Shown: positions 36,241-48,239, counted from the stretch's first letter. The stretch is 64,000 bases of DNA from Eonycteris spelaea (GCA_003508835.1 PUFA01000092.1:2170001-2234000), one strand, 5' to 3'. Program-made: numbers and translations. The notes: generated by a model not told the origin, from the sequence alone.

Positions 36241-37094
36241 AATAATCATAACTTTTTTTAAGTACTTTGTTCTTAGTAGTATTTGCTAGTAATGATGAGG
36301 AGTTACTTCATGAGGGAAGACACTCTGATAGACTTAGATTCCAAATGACTTCCGCAGTAGTTGATCGACTATGTTACGTACTTTCATATATCTATGTGAG
36401 ATTTCACAGTTAATAAAGTTGGTTGGGGCCGACTGAGAGTCTGGGAATTGCATCATAGTCTTGTTTTAGGCAAAAAATATTTTACTGTATAAAATTAATG
36501 TTAGTAAATTTGCTAAATGGTAGTAATAGGACAACATAATATTCAGATATTCTTCTTAATAAAATTAAATAACTTGTGTCTTATAAACTGACCTAGTAAT
36601 ATTGGCTTGGTACTCCAACAATGTACTTTGATGAATTACAAATAGAAATTAATAATAAAGGACCCAAATTGAAAAGTATATATCAGTCAGTGCCCAGATA
36701 ACACTGGGAAAGAAGTGATCGTGATTAGAAAGTTTAGAGAATTTGGAGTGGAACAGGGTACTTCTTTACTCTGGATTATTAAAGGTTATCAGTAATATCA
36801 TCGTGAAGAGTTGCTGAAGCTTGGTGTTAGAATCTCTGTATTATTTGTAGTATATAATCTTGATAAATGATATGTAATGCTTACTATAGATGGCAGAATA
36901 AATCATTCCTAAAAATTTATTTGCCATCTTTAAGAAATCCACAGAGAATCTTTTCAAAGATTATTTAAAATGGATACTGTACTCAGTGGAATCCACCTCT
37001 GTGCATAAAACCATGACAGCAATGTCATTTACAGAATCTGTCTTCAAAATTTATTTCTCTCAGAGTTTGCTATGGTACACAGAATTGTACCGTA

Positions 37095-37119
37095 TTTAAT
37101 GGTACACAGTACCATTAAA
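37095..37119. repeat. 10-bp perfect inverted repeat
   Basis: 'tttaatggta' and 'taccattaaa' flank a 5-nt loop 'cacag'. Confidence 0.8.
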
Positions 37120-37177
37120 AGGCATTTGATAGAATGAATAAGACTGTATCATTAGTAATATCAGTTTCAGTAGGCAA

Positions 37178-37188
37178 CCCCCCCCCCC
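37178..37188 (+). repeat. C11 homopolymer
   Basis: Eleven consecutive C in AT-rich surroundings. Homopolymer length is prone to sequencing error. Confidence 0.9.
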
Positions 37189-40100
37189 TTGGCCAACTCT
37201 AGAGAGGGACATATAGAGGAAAAAATATATACATTATGGTCTACTTATAAATAGTAAAGTACTTTTTCAGTGAAAGAAAAAAAATAAAGCCTTTAAATTG
37301 TCGAAACAGATGTACTGGAGACCTGGAGATACTATCAAAAAGAGAGACTTATTTAGTTCAATGGGCTTTCAATGTCACCATTAAATACAAATTAAAAAAA
37401 TAAATAGGTGTAAGTATTTAGAGAGGAAATAACTCTCTAAGGGTTGGAGTGGGTTTGCCAACAAGGCACAATTTGATGGAATACATTTCTTTGTATGCTG
37501 TAGTTACTAAGTGGTAGAAAAACTAATAGAGCAAATTTAGATATGAGTAACAATTTGACAGATTTTTTTTTTATTATATCCTGTGGAAAAGACATGTGTG
37601 ACACCTGATGATAAATTAAGTGAATTCTTAATGTGTGAAACGGTTATACCTGAAGAGTCATACTGATGATATCATTGTTAACCTGCAGGAAATAGGTCTC
37701 TGGTGGCATCTCAGTAGGCTATTGAGTTTAGCATTTTCTCACTGCTCTGAATGTTGACATAGAAGTAATTCTTGCTAAATTTGCAGACAGCATGAAGCTG
37801 GGAGTATAACAAATATATTGAGTAACAGAATCAGTATCTAAATGATCTGTGTATGCTAGAAAGCTTCTCTGTATTTAACAAGATGAAATTTATGTGGAAT
37901 AAACTGAAGTACTAAACTTAACATTTAAAATGGTGTTACTAATATTTAGTACAGGAAAAGCATAACTTCATTTTATATGGGAAAATCTTGTCTACAAAAT
38001 GTGAATCAACAGTCTGATTTATTTAATAAATATTAAACATCTATTATGTACTTACCTTTATTTTTCTTTTATGAATTTACTTTTAGGGTAATTTTCTTTC
38101 TGCTTTTTGGCTAGATTGTCCCTGATATATTGTGTTAAGTTCTCTGAACTCACTCTAAAGTAGGCATTCACAAATTGGAGTTAATAAAATGGAGAAGGTA
38201 CTGAGAACGTTAATTTATGGAAAATGATAGGAAGATCTGAGAGGTTGACCTAGAAAGAATATGACTTAGGAAGAGTTAACAGTTCTACAATGGACTGGAG
38301 ATGAAATGGATTTATTTGTGGTTTTAGAAGTAAGGGTCAGGACCAATGGATAGAATTTATGTGGAAATGGCTTTTAGCTCAATGTTAGAGTAAACTTTTA
38401 ACTATAAGAACTTCCTGGAAAACAGAATACCCTGAACATTTCAAACATGAGGAAATGTGCAGATAATGGTAGGATGACCAATTATGACTTTTGAGGATAG
38501 GGTTCATGCATAGGAGTAATTTGTTTTACAGCATTTATATCCACTGTATCTTAATTTTTAAGATTGTCTACTTTGATAAAACCTCTATAATTCTCTTGAA
38601 GTGAAGATGAGAATCATCTGTAATGCTTTGTCATGGCTCCCCAACTATTTGTCTGCTCTCCTGGTTTCCACCAGATTGTAAAATATAAATGCTCAGATAA
38701 TGGACTTGACTTGCAATTTTTTAGATTACTATTTTTTAATATTTTTATTTTTCTCTTGTTTATATGTTTGAATATATAAAGGGAAAGTACTCCCTTTCCA
38801 CGTCATTAAGAAGCTATTTTAAAATTTCCAATAATGGTTTATAATGACCTGAAGATTTTCCCTTTTGCCGTATTTTTATATTTTTTATATTATTCCATAA
38901 ACAGTATAAAATTTTAGAAGTTTTTTCACTAGTATTCCTGTGGAAAATTCTACACCGATATGTAAATTCCTTTTCTTGCCTGAATTTATTTTCTTCTATG
39001 TGAAAAATACTATAGAATATTGATATTGTATTACTCCTGTTACTTCTGTTAGGATTGTTGTAAGCCTGCCAAGAGCTTTATTTCTTTATCACAAACAAAT
39101 GTAGTTCCCTTAGCATGATCAGACACATGAACAAGTCTCTACCTAGTCTCCATGGTCAGGTAGGTCTCTTTATGCTGGATATGTAAGCTTTTGGGAGTAC
39201 AGAAATCTCTTCACCCCTGAAATTATATGCAAAATTATATATATATACAATTGTGTAGTTTTATAGGGAGAAGTTCCTTGCTATTTATCAACTTTTCAAA
39301 TAAACCCTAAATGATGATAGGCACTACTCTGGATTAATTTGCTACCTCTAGGCCATTACTTACTTTTCTTAAAAAATAAAGGTGAAGTTTTAGAGTTACA
39401 CTTTTTTATAACAGAATCTATCCTATTTTTTTTTAAATAAAATTTAAACCTATGTGAAGTTCACGTAAAATGTTTTTTAAAATATATTATCTTCCTGCTT
39501 AGAATTACACTGAGGATATCTGTTTTATTTAAAAATGGTCATTAAATTTAAATATATGATATTTAATTGGCTCATAGAAACATTTTCCCTCCAAATAGAC
39601 ATAACCTAGGTTTTCTTTCCTAAGCTGTGTGTCCTTTTGGAGACTGTAGTGTCTGTTAATGTCTAGGAACCTCTATGAAGATAGGTATTTTGTGTCTAAT
39701 GAGGGAGACACTTCGAACTTCATGATACTTTGCTCTTAAATCTCTCTTTCAGAAATCTGAGGGCACTTAAGTATTTATGACTCAGTTAATTCAAGAGCAT
39801 AACCTTACAAATATTCTACCCAGTGGCGGATTTTAGTTTTTGTCAACTACTCCTAAAATACTTCTGTTAGCAATAAGCAGTTATTACGGGTTACAAGTCA
39901 CATATAGTTACAGTAAAAATAAAACCCAGGAATCTGGCACATTGTGCTCAACAAATTTACTGAGTAAGTGATAGAATAAAATTCAGGCATTTGAGGAAAG
40001 TACATTCTCTTTCCATTCCATTAAGAAGCTATCTAATCACTTAATATTAAAAGATACATAGTTATCTTCCAAAATATAATAGTCTTGACATGTATAGCAA

Positions 40101-40599
40101 CATGTTAGATGACAGTTTCTATTTATTGGGTTCTAATAATGCTATATACCCTAACCCCTTTTTAAGCAATTTTTAAACTCCTTCCTGTTTGTCCTTGTGC
40201 ATTATAGTAACTGTCCATTTTAAAGATGATTCCAACTTGAAGAATTAAAGATATTAGGCTACCTATGTATGAAGTTTGCACAGTAACAGTATATGAGCAA
40301 AAATTATAAGGTTCTTTATCACTCCATATCTGGACTCAGTTTAGGATATAAACTCTCATTTCTGCTTCATAGTGGAATGCTGCTTGCTGAGTCAAGGCAA
40401 CTCAGTGACTTTTTGTTTAAAACTTAGTGTCCTTTAGGTAAAGTTAGGATTCTCAGTCCTTGCTCTTTACTACCCTCCTATGCGACACAGAAATCTGTGG
40501 GGCTTATGTAACAGTGGACTTTTTTGCTCTGAGAGTCTTCAAACGATGTTAAGATATTTTTACATAAAGAATATTTTTATCTTGATCATCAAATTTATC

Positions 40600-40623
40600 T
40601 TTTTTTTTTTTTTTTTTTTTTTT
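40600..40623 (+). repeat. Poly-T run (T24)
   Basis: Pure T tract followed at 40640-40730 by possible L2 ('aaatctcttcaaggctttat'). Confidence 0.95.
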
Positions 40624-40799
40624 ACTCTCTATCCATACCAGAGTCTTCCCTCAGGTTGAGTGTGACCTGCTTAAATCTCTTCAAGGCTTTATTGCTCTTA
40701 GGATCGAGATAAATCTCCTTGACAGAATGAGTACTATGTAATTAACATGGTGCTGAAATGTTTAAAATGAACTAAAATTAAATTTCATCAAAATGGGAA

Positions 40800-41328
40800 T
40801 ATAGTGATGGTTAAATTCAACTTGATTGGATCACAGGATGCCTGGATTCTTGGGTAAACATTTTATCTAGGTTTGTCTGTGAGGGTGCTTTCAGATGAAA
40901 TTAACATTTGAATCACTCGACTCAGTAAAGCATTTGCCCTCCCTAATATAGGCGAGCATCATCCAATTTTTGAGGGCTTTAATAGAACAAAAAGGCAGAT
41001 GAATGAAGAATTTGACCCTTTCTGCTTGATTGCTTGAGCTGGAGAATTATTCTCTTTCCCTCGGAGGTACTGATTCTTAGGCCTCAAGGTCTGGAATCTA
41101 TATCATTGGCTTCCCTGGTTCTCAGGCCTTCAGATTTGTACTGGATTACACCACTAGCTTTCCTGAGTCTCTAGCTTCCAGATGGCAGATTGTGGAACTT
41201 TTCAGCTTTATAATTACATGAGACATTTAATCTCTTTATATATATTACATACACATATACATATATATGTATGTATATTTCTCTATTGATTTTTATTTCC
41301 TCGAGAATCTCAGCTAATGCAAATACTA
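40800..41328 (+). mobile_element. Old interspersed repeat, near full length
   Basis: It opens with 'tatagtgatggttaaattca' (40801-40820). It passes 'gtctgtgagggtgctttcag' (40874-40893), 'attaacatttgaatcactcg' (40900-40919), 'ttccctggttctcaggcctt' (41111-41130) and 'tctagcttccagatggcaga' (41170-41189). It ends near 'gagaatctcagctaatgcaa' (41302-41321), with a short TA-rich tract inside. It is a common mammalian repeat whose family name I cannot fix; an old L1 UTR is my best guess. A second copy lies inverted at 58597-59064. Confidence 0.65.
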
Positions 41329-41337
41329 TAACCTACC

Positions 41338-41790
41338 TTGAGTTATGTGGAAAGATTCAGCCAAACTAGTAGAGAGCGGACTTCATGTTGCAAGAAAATG
41401 GGGGCAAGCCTGCAGGGGTCCAGTCGAGCTTTAATTACAAGCCCTGTGTATTTCCTCCTGCCTAAGCCTGCAGAGAAAGCAGCTGTAAGTGTGAGAAAAC
41501 AAGTGGCAAGGGCAATATGGACACGGAGCACTCGTTTTATAGAGAGCAAGTACTCCTCCACCGAAGAGTCACTTGTGGCATTTCTGAGTAAAACTGCTAG
41601 AAACTTTCACAGTGTATTGGGAGAAGAAAAATATTCCATCAAACATATGGCTAAAGAGCAGATTCTTATGTTTTCAGGAATTGCTTTTGCTAGGACCTTC
41701 CTCTTTATTTATTTTAGATCCCCATCCCCATTGCTACATCCTTCTGTAAAGTCTCATTCCAATGGGTTTGACATATATCTTTTAATATGA
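41338..41790 (+). other. 150-codon open frame, probably not a gene
   Basis: This is the longest open frame in the window (ATG at 41338). The predicted protein is basic, lacks a signal peptide or recognisable domain, and has one hydrophobic stretch near its C-terminus. The last 25-30 codons run into T-rich sequence that looks like the start of antisense L1. It lies directly after an old repeat, with no promoter, splice or polyadenylation context visible. A rough estimate from base composition makes a frame of this length unsurprising somewhere in 64 kb. I do not recognise the sequence and give it little weight as a gene. Confidence 0.15.
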
Positions 41791-42940
41791 CTATATCCCT
41801 GTCAGAATATGTAGTGGTCTATGTATATTCGTGTATGCAGATTATTTTATTTACATAAATATTAGACTACAAATCTTACTCTATTCCTGTTTTTTTTTCA
41901 TTCTTATTTGCAAAATTTATTCATGTTGTTGTTTTTCCTGCTGTATTTTTGCTTCTGTCAGCTGCATATTATGTATACATGGTATCTACAATGTGCATTT
42001 ACCAAATTTAATTAATTTATTTTCCTTGTAATAACTACTTAGGCTATCCCTAACTTCCCATGGCCACAGTCAACATTGAGATACACATTCCACACACATG
42101 TTCTTTAGAGGTCATATGAGAATCTCCTAGGGATATGCTCCAGGAATAAAATTACTGGATTATGTGATATGTATGTCTATTCTACCTCAGCCAGGTGATC
42201 CAGGTTGCTCCGGAGAATGGCTATAACAGTTTGTGCCCCTGTTCATGATAGTTAACATTTTCTCACAGCTCAGTTCTTTGCCCCAGTTGATGTTAACTCA
42301 GTATTTTTTGCCAATATGATTAAGGTAAAATGGCATTTCATTAATGTTTTAATGTGAGTTTCATCAATTATTTGTGCATCTGAGGATTGTATACACTTAT
42401 AAACCATCCAAGTTTCTCCTTGTGGGCATTGACTTCTCATATCTATTGACCATCTTTTGTTGGGTTACTATTTCTTTAATTCGTTTCATTTAATTCTTTA
42501 TACATCATGGATAAAACAATTAAATGTTAATTTAGGAAATGGTAAATATTTTCTCCCTGTCTGTCCTCTATTTGCTAACATTGTCTATATGATCTTTCTT
42601 TAGACAATAATTCTTATTTTGATTTTTTACTTAGACATCAATTTTTTAATTTATGCTTTTTGGTTTTGGGTATTAAGAAATCCTCACATGTAAATCACAA
42701 TGATATTCTTCTACATTATCTTTTATTAATATTATTGCTTTTCACATCTAAGTCTTTAATCAAATTGTAGTTCAACATATAACATAATGTAAAAAAGCAA
42801 GCCAAATTAATTTTCTTCCTTAGTTTAGTAATCCTTTTCCCCAAAATCGTCTAAAAAAACAATCATTTTCTTTCCATTTGTAGTGTCAACTATCATATAT
42901 CAATTTCTCATTTATAAATGAGTTGCCTCAGTTTAAGTTC
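41791..42940 (-). mobile_element. Old L1 (HAL1/L1ME-like), antisense
   Basis: The plus strand carries decayed antisense blocks in order: 'taggctatccctaacttccc' (42041-42060), 'tagggatatgctccaggaat' (42129-42148), 'aaattactggattatg', then 'aaggtaaaatggcatttcat' (42323-42342), 'accatcttttgttgggttac' (42449-42468), 'gtaaatattttctccctgtc' (42542-42561) and 'gctttttggttttgggtatt' (42655-42674). It is heavily diverged. Confidence 0.65.
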
Positions 42941-43629
42941 CTCCAAAGGTCAACTCTTAGATAAATATTTAACTACAGGTAGAGTTTATTTGGAGATGGA
43001 AGCCACCAGTAGGGAAATGAAGAAGGAAAAACACCTAATGATATATATGTTTTGAAGCTGACTATCACTTAATCCCATTAGAACACTCCGAAACCAGAGT
43101 AAACATGGGAATTGGTGAATCCAGGGTCAGATACCATAAGTGTATTTATACAGCAGTCCATTAGTGTTCAGGTAAAGACTTAACCACTGGTTTGTAGAAT
43201 TTGCTGATAGCTGCAGTGTATGTAAATAGCCTCATCACAGATGATTACAAGCTACTAAGCAACTTTAATTAGCAAGCAACAGTCCTGAAATTTTAACAAC
43301 TGCCTCTCTTGAGCTGCTAGGAGCTAGTTTCAGCATGCCACTGGAAACCTTTTCAATAATTATTGATTGAAGGTTATTTCTGAAGACTGTTAAGTCCCTG
43401 GCACTGTGGCCATTTATATAGATGGCAAAATAATAGAAGAACTTGAAGTTAGAAAGCCAGCCTCATTAAAGGAGATATGTAGTGCACCAAAAGTATTAGC
43501 TACCTGCCTGGGCTGTTCTCTAGAATGGAATTTAAAAAACCCATTCTATTGTTCTATTTATCCACCTGTGTTTCTATTACCAAAATGTTTAGTATGTCTT
43601 AGGGCTTTTTAACCATTTCTGTTATTTTT
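42941..43629. other. Unassigned, possibly repeat-derived
   Basis: The block 'gagtttatttggagatggaa' (42983-43002) onward has the feel of an old repeat UTR but no family was recognised. Confidence 0.45.
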
Positions 43630-43784
43630 CCAAAAATTTCTTAGCTATTTATACATTTTTTTTTCAAATCTTGATTGCATTAGATTTATAAATTAATTTG
43701 GAGATAACTTACATCTTTAAAATATCAGTCATCTCATATGTGAACATGGTTTATTGGTCCATTTATTCAGGCTTTCTTTTTATT
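43630..43784 (-). mobile_element. Old antisense L1 ORF2, part 1
   Basis: 'aaatcttgattgcattagat' (43666-43685), 'ttataaattaatttggagat' (43686-43705), 'aacttacatctttaaaatat' (43706-43725) and 'ggtccatttattcaggcttt' (43756-43775) are decayed antisense ORF2. The same L1 resumes after the younger insertion at 43785-44450. Confidence 0.65.
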
Positions 43785-44450
43785 TTATTTATTTTTTAAT
43801 TGAATATTATAGTAGGTTTGTTATTGTGTGATAATTTTTTTATTTAATTATAATTGGTGTACAATATTACATTAATTATATATTTCAGGTGCATAAAATA
43901 GTGATTTGACATTTTTATACCTTACAATGTGTTTACCCCACTAATTCTGTAATCACTTGTCACTGTGCAAACTTATCACAGTATTGTTGACTATGTTCTC
44001 CTTCACCTTTTTCACCCATCCTCCCACTCCCTCCCCTCTGGTAACTATTCCTTTGGTCTCTATTTTTTTGAGTCTGTTTTTGTTTTATTTCGTTCTGTTC
44101 ATTTGCTTTCTTTTGTTTTAGATTCTACATATAAGTGAAATCTTGTGGTATTTGTCTTTCATACTTCATTTAGAATACTACCCTATTGGTCCATCCATGT
44201 TGTTGCAAATGACAAGACTTCGTTATTTTTCATTGCTGTGTAATATTCCATTACACTCATACATCTTTTTTATCCATTTATCTATTATTGGTGGACACCT
44301 AAATTGCTTCCATATCTTGGCTATTGTAAATAATGCTGCAATGAACATAGGGGTGCATATATCTTTTCAAATTCGTGTTTTCATTGTCTTTAGGTAAATA
44401 CCAGAAGTAGAATTGCTGAGTTATAGGGTATTTCTATTTTTAATCTAAGT
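43785..44450 (-). mobile_element. Younger antisense L1 3' end, nested
   Basis: It has an antisense 3' UTR ('atagtgatttgacatttt', 43899-43916; 'cttgtcactgtgcaaactta', 43957-43976) and ORF2 C-terminus ('tccatccatgttgttgcaaa', 44191-44210; 'gtaaataatgctgcaatgaa', 44326-44345). It interrupts older L1 ORF2 sequence on both sides. Better preserved than its host. Confidence 0.8.
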
Positions 44451-44604
44451 TTAACACTTGTCTCTATAATCTTGAGTATTCATTCGTTAACTTGTAGATA
44501 ATTCATGAGTTTTGATGTTATTGTGGATGGTGTCTTATTTCTATCATATTATCTACTTCTTTATTGCTGGTATAGAGTTGCTTATTGATGCTATTGGACT
44601 GTCT
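44451..44604 (-). mobile_element. Old antisense L1 ORF2, part 2
   Basis: 'gttttgatgttattgtggat' (44511-44530) with 'ggtgtcttatttc' and 'attgctggtatagag' fits the ORF2 stretch expected after part 1. Confidence 0.6.
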
Positions 44605-44612
44605 ATATAGAC

Positions 44613-45126
44613 CAGCAGTTTTCAATTTTTTTGTCTCGGGATCTCTTTATAATCTAATAAATATTTGATGATCCCGAAGCTATTACCCTAAGGCTACTGA
44701 TGAGCTCTAATTAATGTGGGCTGATATTTATTATATTATCAATTAAAACAGAAAATTTAAAACTATTAATTCATTAATAATATTTCATTAGAAGTTAATA
44801 TAAATAATACTTATCTAATAAAAAATGAGCAAATATTTCCAAAACAAAAATATACTGAAAAGAATGGAATTGTTTTAACTTTTTGCAAGCCTTTTTAAAG
44901 TTTGGCTTAAGAGAAATAGCTGGATTTTTACATATGCTTCTGCATAAAATCTGTTGCAATGTTACATTCATATAGCCTCTGAAAAACTCCACCGTACACT
45001 CAAGAGAATAAAAGTGAAAAAGGCAAATACATTGCATTATTATAAAAATATGATTGACTTTACAATCTCCTTGAAAGAGTCTCAGAAGTCTTTAAGAGAC
45101 TTCAGACTACATTTTGAGAACTTCTA
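44613..45126. mobile_element. hAT-Charlie (MER1-type) DNA transposon
   Basis: The left end 'cagcagttttcaattttttt' and right end 'ttttgagaacttcta' correspond to the inverted termini of MER1-type elements (canonical 'cagtggttctcaa'). Inner landmarks include 'ttttgcaagcctttttaaag', 'ttctgcataaaatctgttgc' and 'ctctgaaaaactccaccgta'. The flanking 8-mers 'atatagac' (44605-44612) and 'atacagtt' (45127-45134) agree at five positions, a plausible decayed 8-bp target duplication. It carries no transposase frame, so it is non-autonomous. The exact subfamily was not resolved. Confidence 0.8.
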
Positions 45127-45784
45127 ATACAGTTGATCTTATAGTTCATAATTATTTATATGTTCAGATTTTTAATCTGTTATTTGTTTTGCTTATTTTC
45201 TCATGTTGGCCAGGATATCTAGTTTTACCTTTTCTTAGCATTGTCAAGGGTTTTTCAATATTAATAATTTTCAATTATTTTATTATTTTTTTTGGTGTAG
45301 TGGTAGTTCTTTAATTTAATGATTAATTCCCCAATTATGAAATTTCATTCCTGTCTGTTTAAATTTGGATTTGCTCAATTCTTTTTCTAATGGTGCCAAC
45401 TGAACTCATAATATTTTTTTATGTTTTTACCCAGGTTTATTCGATTTGCTTAAAGCTATATTTTGTCTAGATACTGCACTAATAGTGTAATATAAATAAT
45501 ATAAATTACAATGTAGTAGTTAATTCATGGGTTATTCATTAACATGTTTATATAGTTCCAGACAAAAGGATTTGTTATTTCTGTTGTTATCATTTGCATC
45601 ATTTTTCACATTTGTTTAATTACAGTAAGAGAACATAAACGGTATGGTTTTTAACTCAGCAGTTCATTAGAATTTCCTTTATGGCTATGGACTTTAAAAG
45701 AATATGTAATATTATTGTGTTATGTTCTTGAGCTTTTAATATCTGTATTTCTTTCTATTATCCTGAAAACGAATATTAGGTTTT
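45127..45784 (-). mobile_element. Old antisense L1 ORF2, part 3
   Basis: 'cattgtcaagggtttttcaa' (45239-45258), 'tttggatttgctcaattctt' (45364-45383), 'ttgcttaaagctatattttg' (45447-45466) and 'ggactttaaaagaatatgta' (45689-45708) follow antisense ORF2 order and continue part 2. Confidence 0.6.
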
Positions 45785-46309
45785 TGGAGCCGAGATCAGT
45801 TACTGTTACTTATAGCAATAACCACACTGGCTATTGGTTATTCTTCTCCTTTAAGGGGGTGATGCAGTGATGCAGATGTCACTGATGCATAGAAAAGACT
45901 CCTTGTACCAAAGGAGAAGATCTCAAGGTTGTGAATTTAGAAGTTTCTATAAGAATTTTTATGCATCTGCCATTTTGCTCTCTAAAATAAATTCTTTCTG
46001 AGAAGAGAAAGGAAAAATTCCTAAGCCAGAATGAAAGCTTTTGGTTTTTAAGGAGAAAGGCTTTATTACCCTTCGAATGGGAGCCAGTGGCTTCAATACT
46101 CTTGGTATGTGTGGAAGTGGGTCTTGGGAAAAAAGATACATTATCTTTATGGCATGCCAATTTTCTTTGCTAAGAAAGCCCCAATCATGCAAAAACATGA
46201 AAATATTCATATTGTGTCCCAGTAATTCTATAAATTTGTTTGTTCATGCTTGTACTTTTAAAATCGTCCATTCTTTGCTCATTTTTTGATTGCTGGTATA
46301 TTAGTCTCT
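45785..46309. other. Unidentified block within the old L1
   Basis: About 525 bp that does not fit antisense L1, lying between two recognisable L1 parts. It includes overlapping 82-93-codon frames on both strands, which suggests even composition, not coding. It could be an LTR or other insertion. No family recognised. Confidence 0.45.
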
Positions 46310-46612
46310 GAGTGATCTTTGTAAAAATTTTAGATGCAATAATTATTTTTATGCTCATCTTTTTTAAACCAATTTTGAGGCTATGATGATGAGCGCAGAT
46401 ATGTTTGTGATATGTTATTGTTTTTTATTGTTCCATTAAGATACGCATTGTGAATTTTCCTCATAGAATTCTGTTTTACCATTTGCTAAAATTGTCACCT
46501 GACTTCCTTTTGTTTTTGTTGAATATATCCTTTTTCATTCACTTACTTTTATACTGTCTATGTTCATTTGCTTTAAGTGTGTCTATTGTAGACAAAGTAT
46601 TTCTGGTTCTTA
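46310..46612 (-). mobile_element. Old antisense L1, part 4 (5'-ward)
   Basis: 'tttagatgcaataattattt' (46329-46348), 'gtttttgttgaatatatcct' (46512-46531) and 'gtctattgtagacaaagtat' (46581-46600) match the antisense of the segment upstream of ORF2 reverse transcriptase, in the order expected after part 3. Confidence 0.55.
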
Positions 46613-46629
46613 ATTAATTAATTAATTAG
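46611..46629. repeat. (TTAA)n short tandem
   Basis: Nearly five TTAA units at the junction between two L1 copies. Confidence 0.9.
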
Positions 46630-46649
46630 TTTACCCGCTTCATTGAAAT

Positions 46650-48120
46650 ATAATGGACAGTTAGTTGCTCATATTTACATTGTACAATTCAGTGAGGTTT
46701 TTTTCCCCAATTAAATTATATTGCATACATAATATATTAGTTTCAATTGTACAGCATAGCGATTAGAGATCTATAGAACTCACAAAGCAATCACCCCACT
46801 AAATCTAGTACCCTCTTCCTCCTTACATATTTATTACATTATTAAATATTTTCCTTATGCTACACTTTATATCTGCATGTCTGTTTTGGAACTCTCCGTT
46901 TGTACTTAATCCCTTTGCCCTTTTTCTCCATTCTGCCAACCTCCCTCCCATCTGGTAGCCCTCAAAATATTATCTGTCTCTATGATTTTGTTTTTGTTGT
47001 TGTTATTGTTTATTTTGTCCTTCAGATTATGCATGTATGTGAAATCATGTGGTATTTGTTTTTCTCTATCTGGCATATTTCATTCAGTGTAATACCCTCT
47101 AGGTCAAGGCAGTATTTCTTCCCATCTCCTTCCTTTTACTCTGTGTATGTCTTTTAAACAGAAGTTTAAAAGTCTCTTGTAGGCAGCATATGTTATTTAT
47201 TTTTTTATATCGTGTCTGAAGCTTTCTGTCTTTTAACTAATACAGTCAATAAATTTATATGTAGTGTAATAGTGCTATTACATTGTTCTTATTTGACATT
47301 TAATTTTATATTGTCTGTATCTGTATTTTTTTTTTTTTTTGCTTCTTTTTCCTTTTTTCCTATCCTCTATAAAAAGATCATTTACTACTGGTTTAAAAGT
47401 TTTTTTTTTAAATTCCTACTCTTAGTTTTCTAGAAGATACCTCTAATTTATTAAGAGGTATATGTAAGCTTATTTTTCTCTATAAATTTTTGAAATCTAA
47501 CAATATCTTTATATATCTGAATAAACAAGACAATGACCTTTACACATTCCCTTTCTAGCTTCGTGTAACCTCCTACCATTCCCATCCTTAATTCTGCTAT
47601 AGTGATGTCATCTATAATTTTTGCTCTAGCATATTTTGGGTAAACCTTTTAATAATGATAGAATGTTCCAAGTTATTTATTCCAGACTTTCAATATGTAT
47701 TTTAGTGGTTTACTGTTGGAATTCTGTTTCTCAGAGTGTTTTAAAGAGTCTTTGTGTGACAAAACTACTGAGGCATTTATAACTAAGGATAACATTTTAT
47801 CATCTTATTTAACTATATTAACTTATGTAAGTTCTACATATTAACATGCTGTCAATATTACTTCATTGTTTTTTCCTGATAGCATTATTCTTGGGAACCT
47901 AAGCTTAATCGGATTACTCTTCTTTTATAGAATGACACAGGCTCTTTCTCAGTGTTTTTATGTTTTGGACTTCTTATTGCTCTTATATGTAGTTAACTTT
48001 TTCATTCTAAAACCTCTCATCATTCTCGAATTCTGGGAAATTTGCAGTCGTATATTTTAAATATTTTCATTTTTCCATATTTTTCTCTTGTTCTTGGACT
48101 CATCTGAACAGTATCACTTC
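46650..48120 (-). mobile_element. Antisense L1, internally deleted
   Basis: The antisense 3' UTR ('tagtttcaattgtacagcat', 46739-46758; 'gcgattagagatctatagaa', 46759-46778) and ORF2 end ('tttcattcagtgtaatacc', 47079-47097) stop near 47105. The sequence then jumps to the upstream L1 segment ('actctgtgtatgtc', 47139-47152; 'gtaggcagcatatg', 47179-47192). Further antisense 5'-region text continues to about 48120 ('aattctgggaaatttgcagt', 48030-48049). Most of ORF2 is absent. This is the same architecture as 8346-9215, with a different junction. Confidence 0.65.
47326..47340 (+). repeat. Poly-T run (T15)
   Basis: Homopolymer within the antisense L1. Confidence 0.9.
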
Positions 48121-48239
48121 TACTGGTAAGGTGTATATGTTTTAAATTTTCTTTGATAAACACCAGAATTAATTTATACTGTAAGTAACTGTTCTTCATC
48201 GGGCAGAAAACCATGATTTCAACTAATAAGTATTAAGTA

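Larger units (their letters stand above)
36241..40599. other. Long unassigned stretch
   Basis: About 4.4 kb without a recognised gene or confident repeat. It holds a 10-bp hairpin (37095-37119), a C11 run (37178-37188), and near 39925-39980 a possible scrap of an L2/MIR tail. No open frame of note. Confidence 0.6.

Noticed and set aside
44143..44397. 84-codon plus-strand frame
   Set aside because: It is the antisense of an L1 ORF2 C-terminus.
45879..46289. Three overlapping frames of 82-93 codons on both strands
   Set aside because: Both-strand openness without motif matches points to composition; the region is treated as an unidentified insertion.
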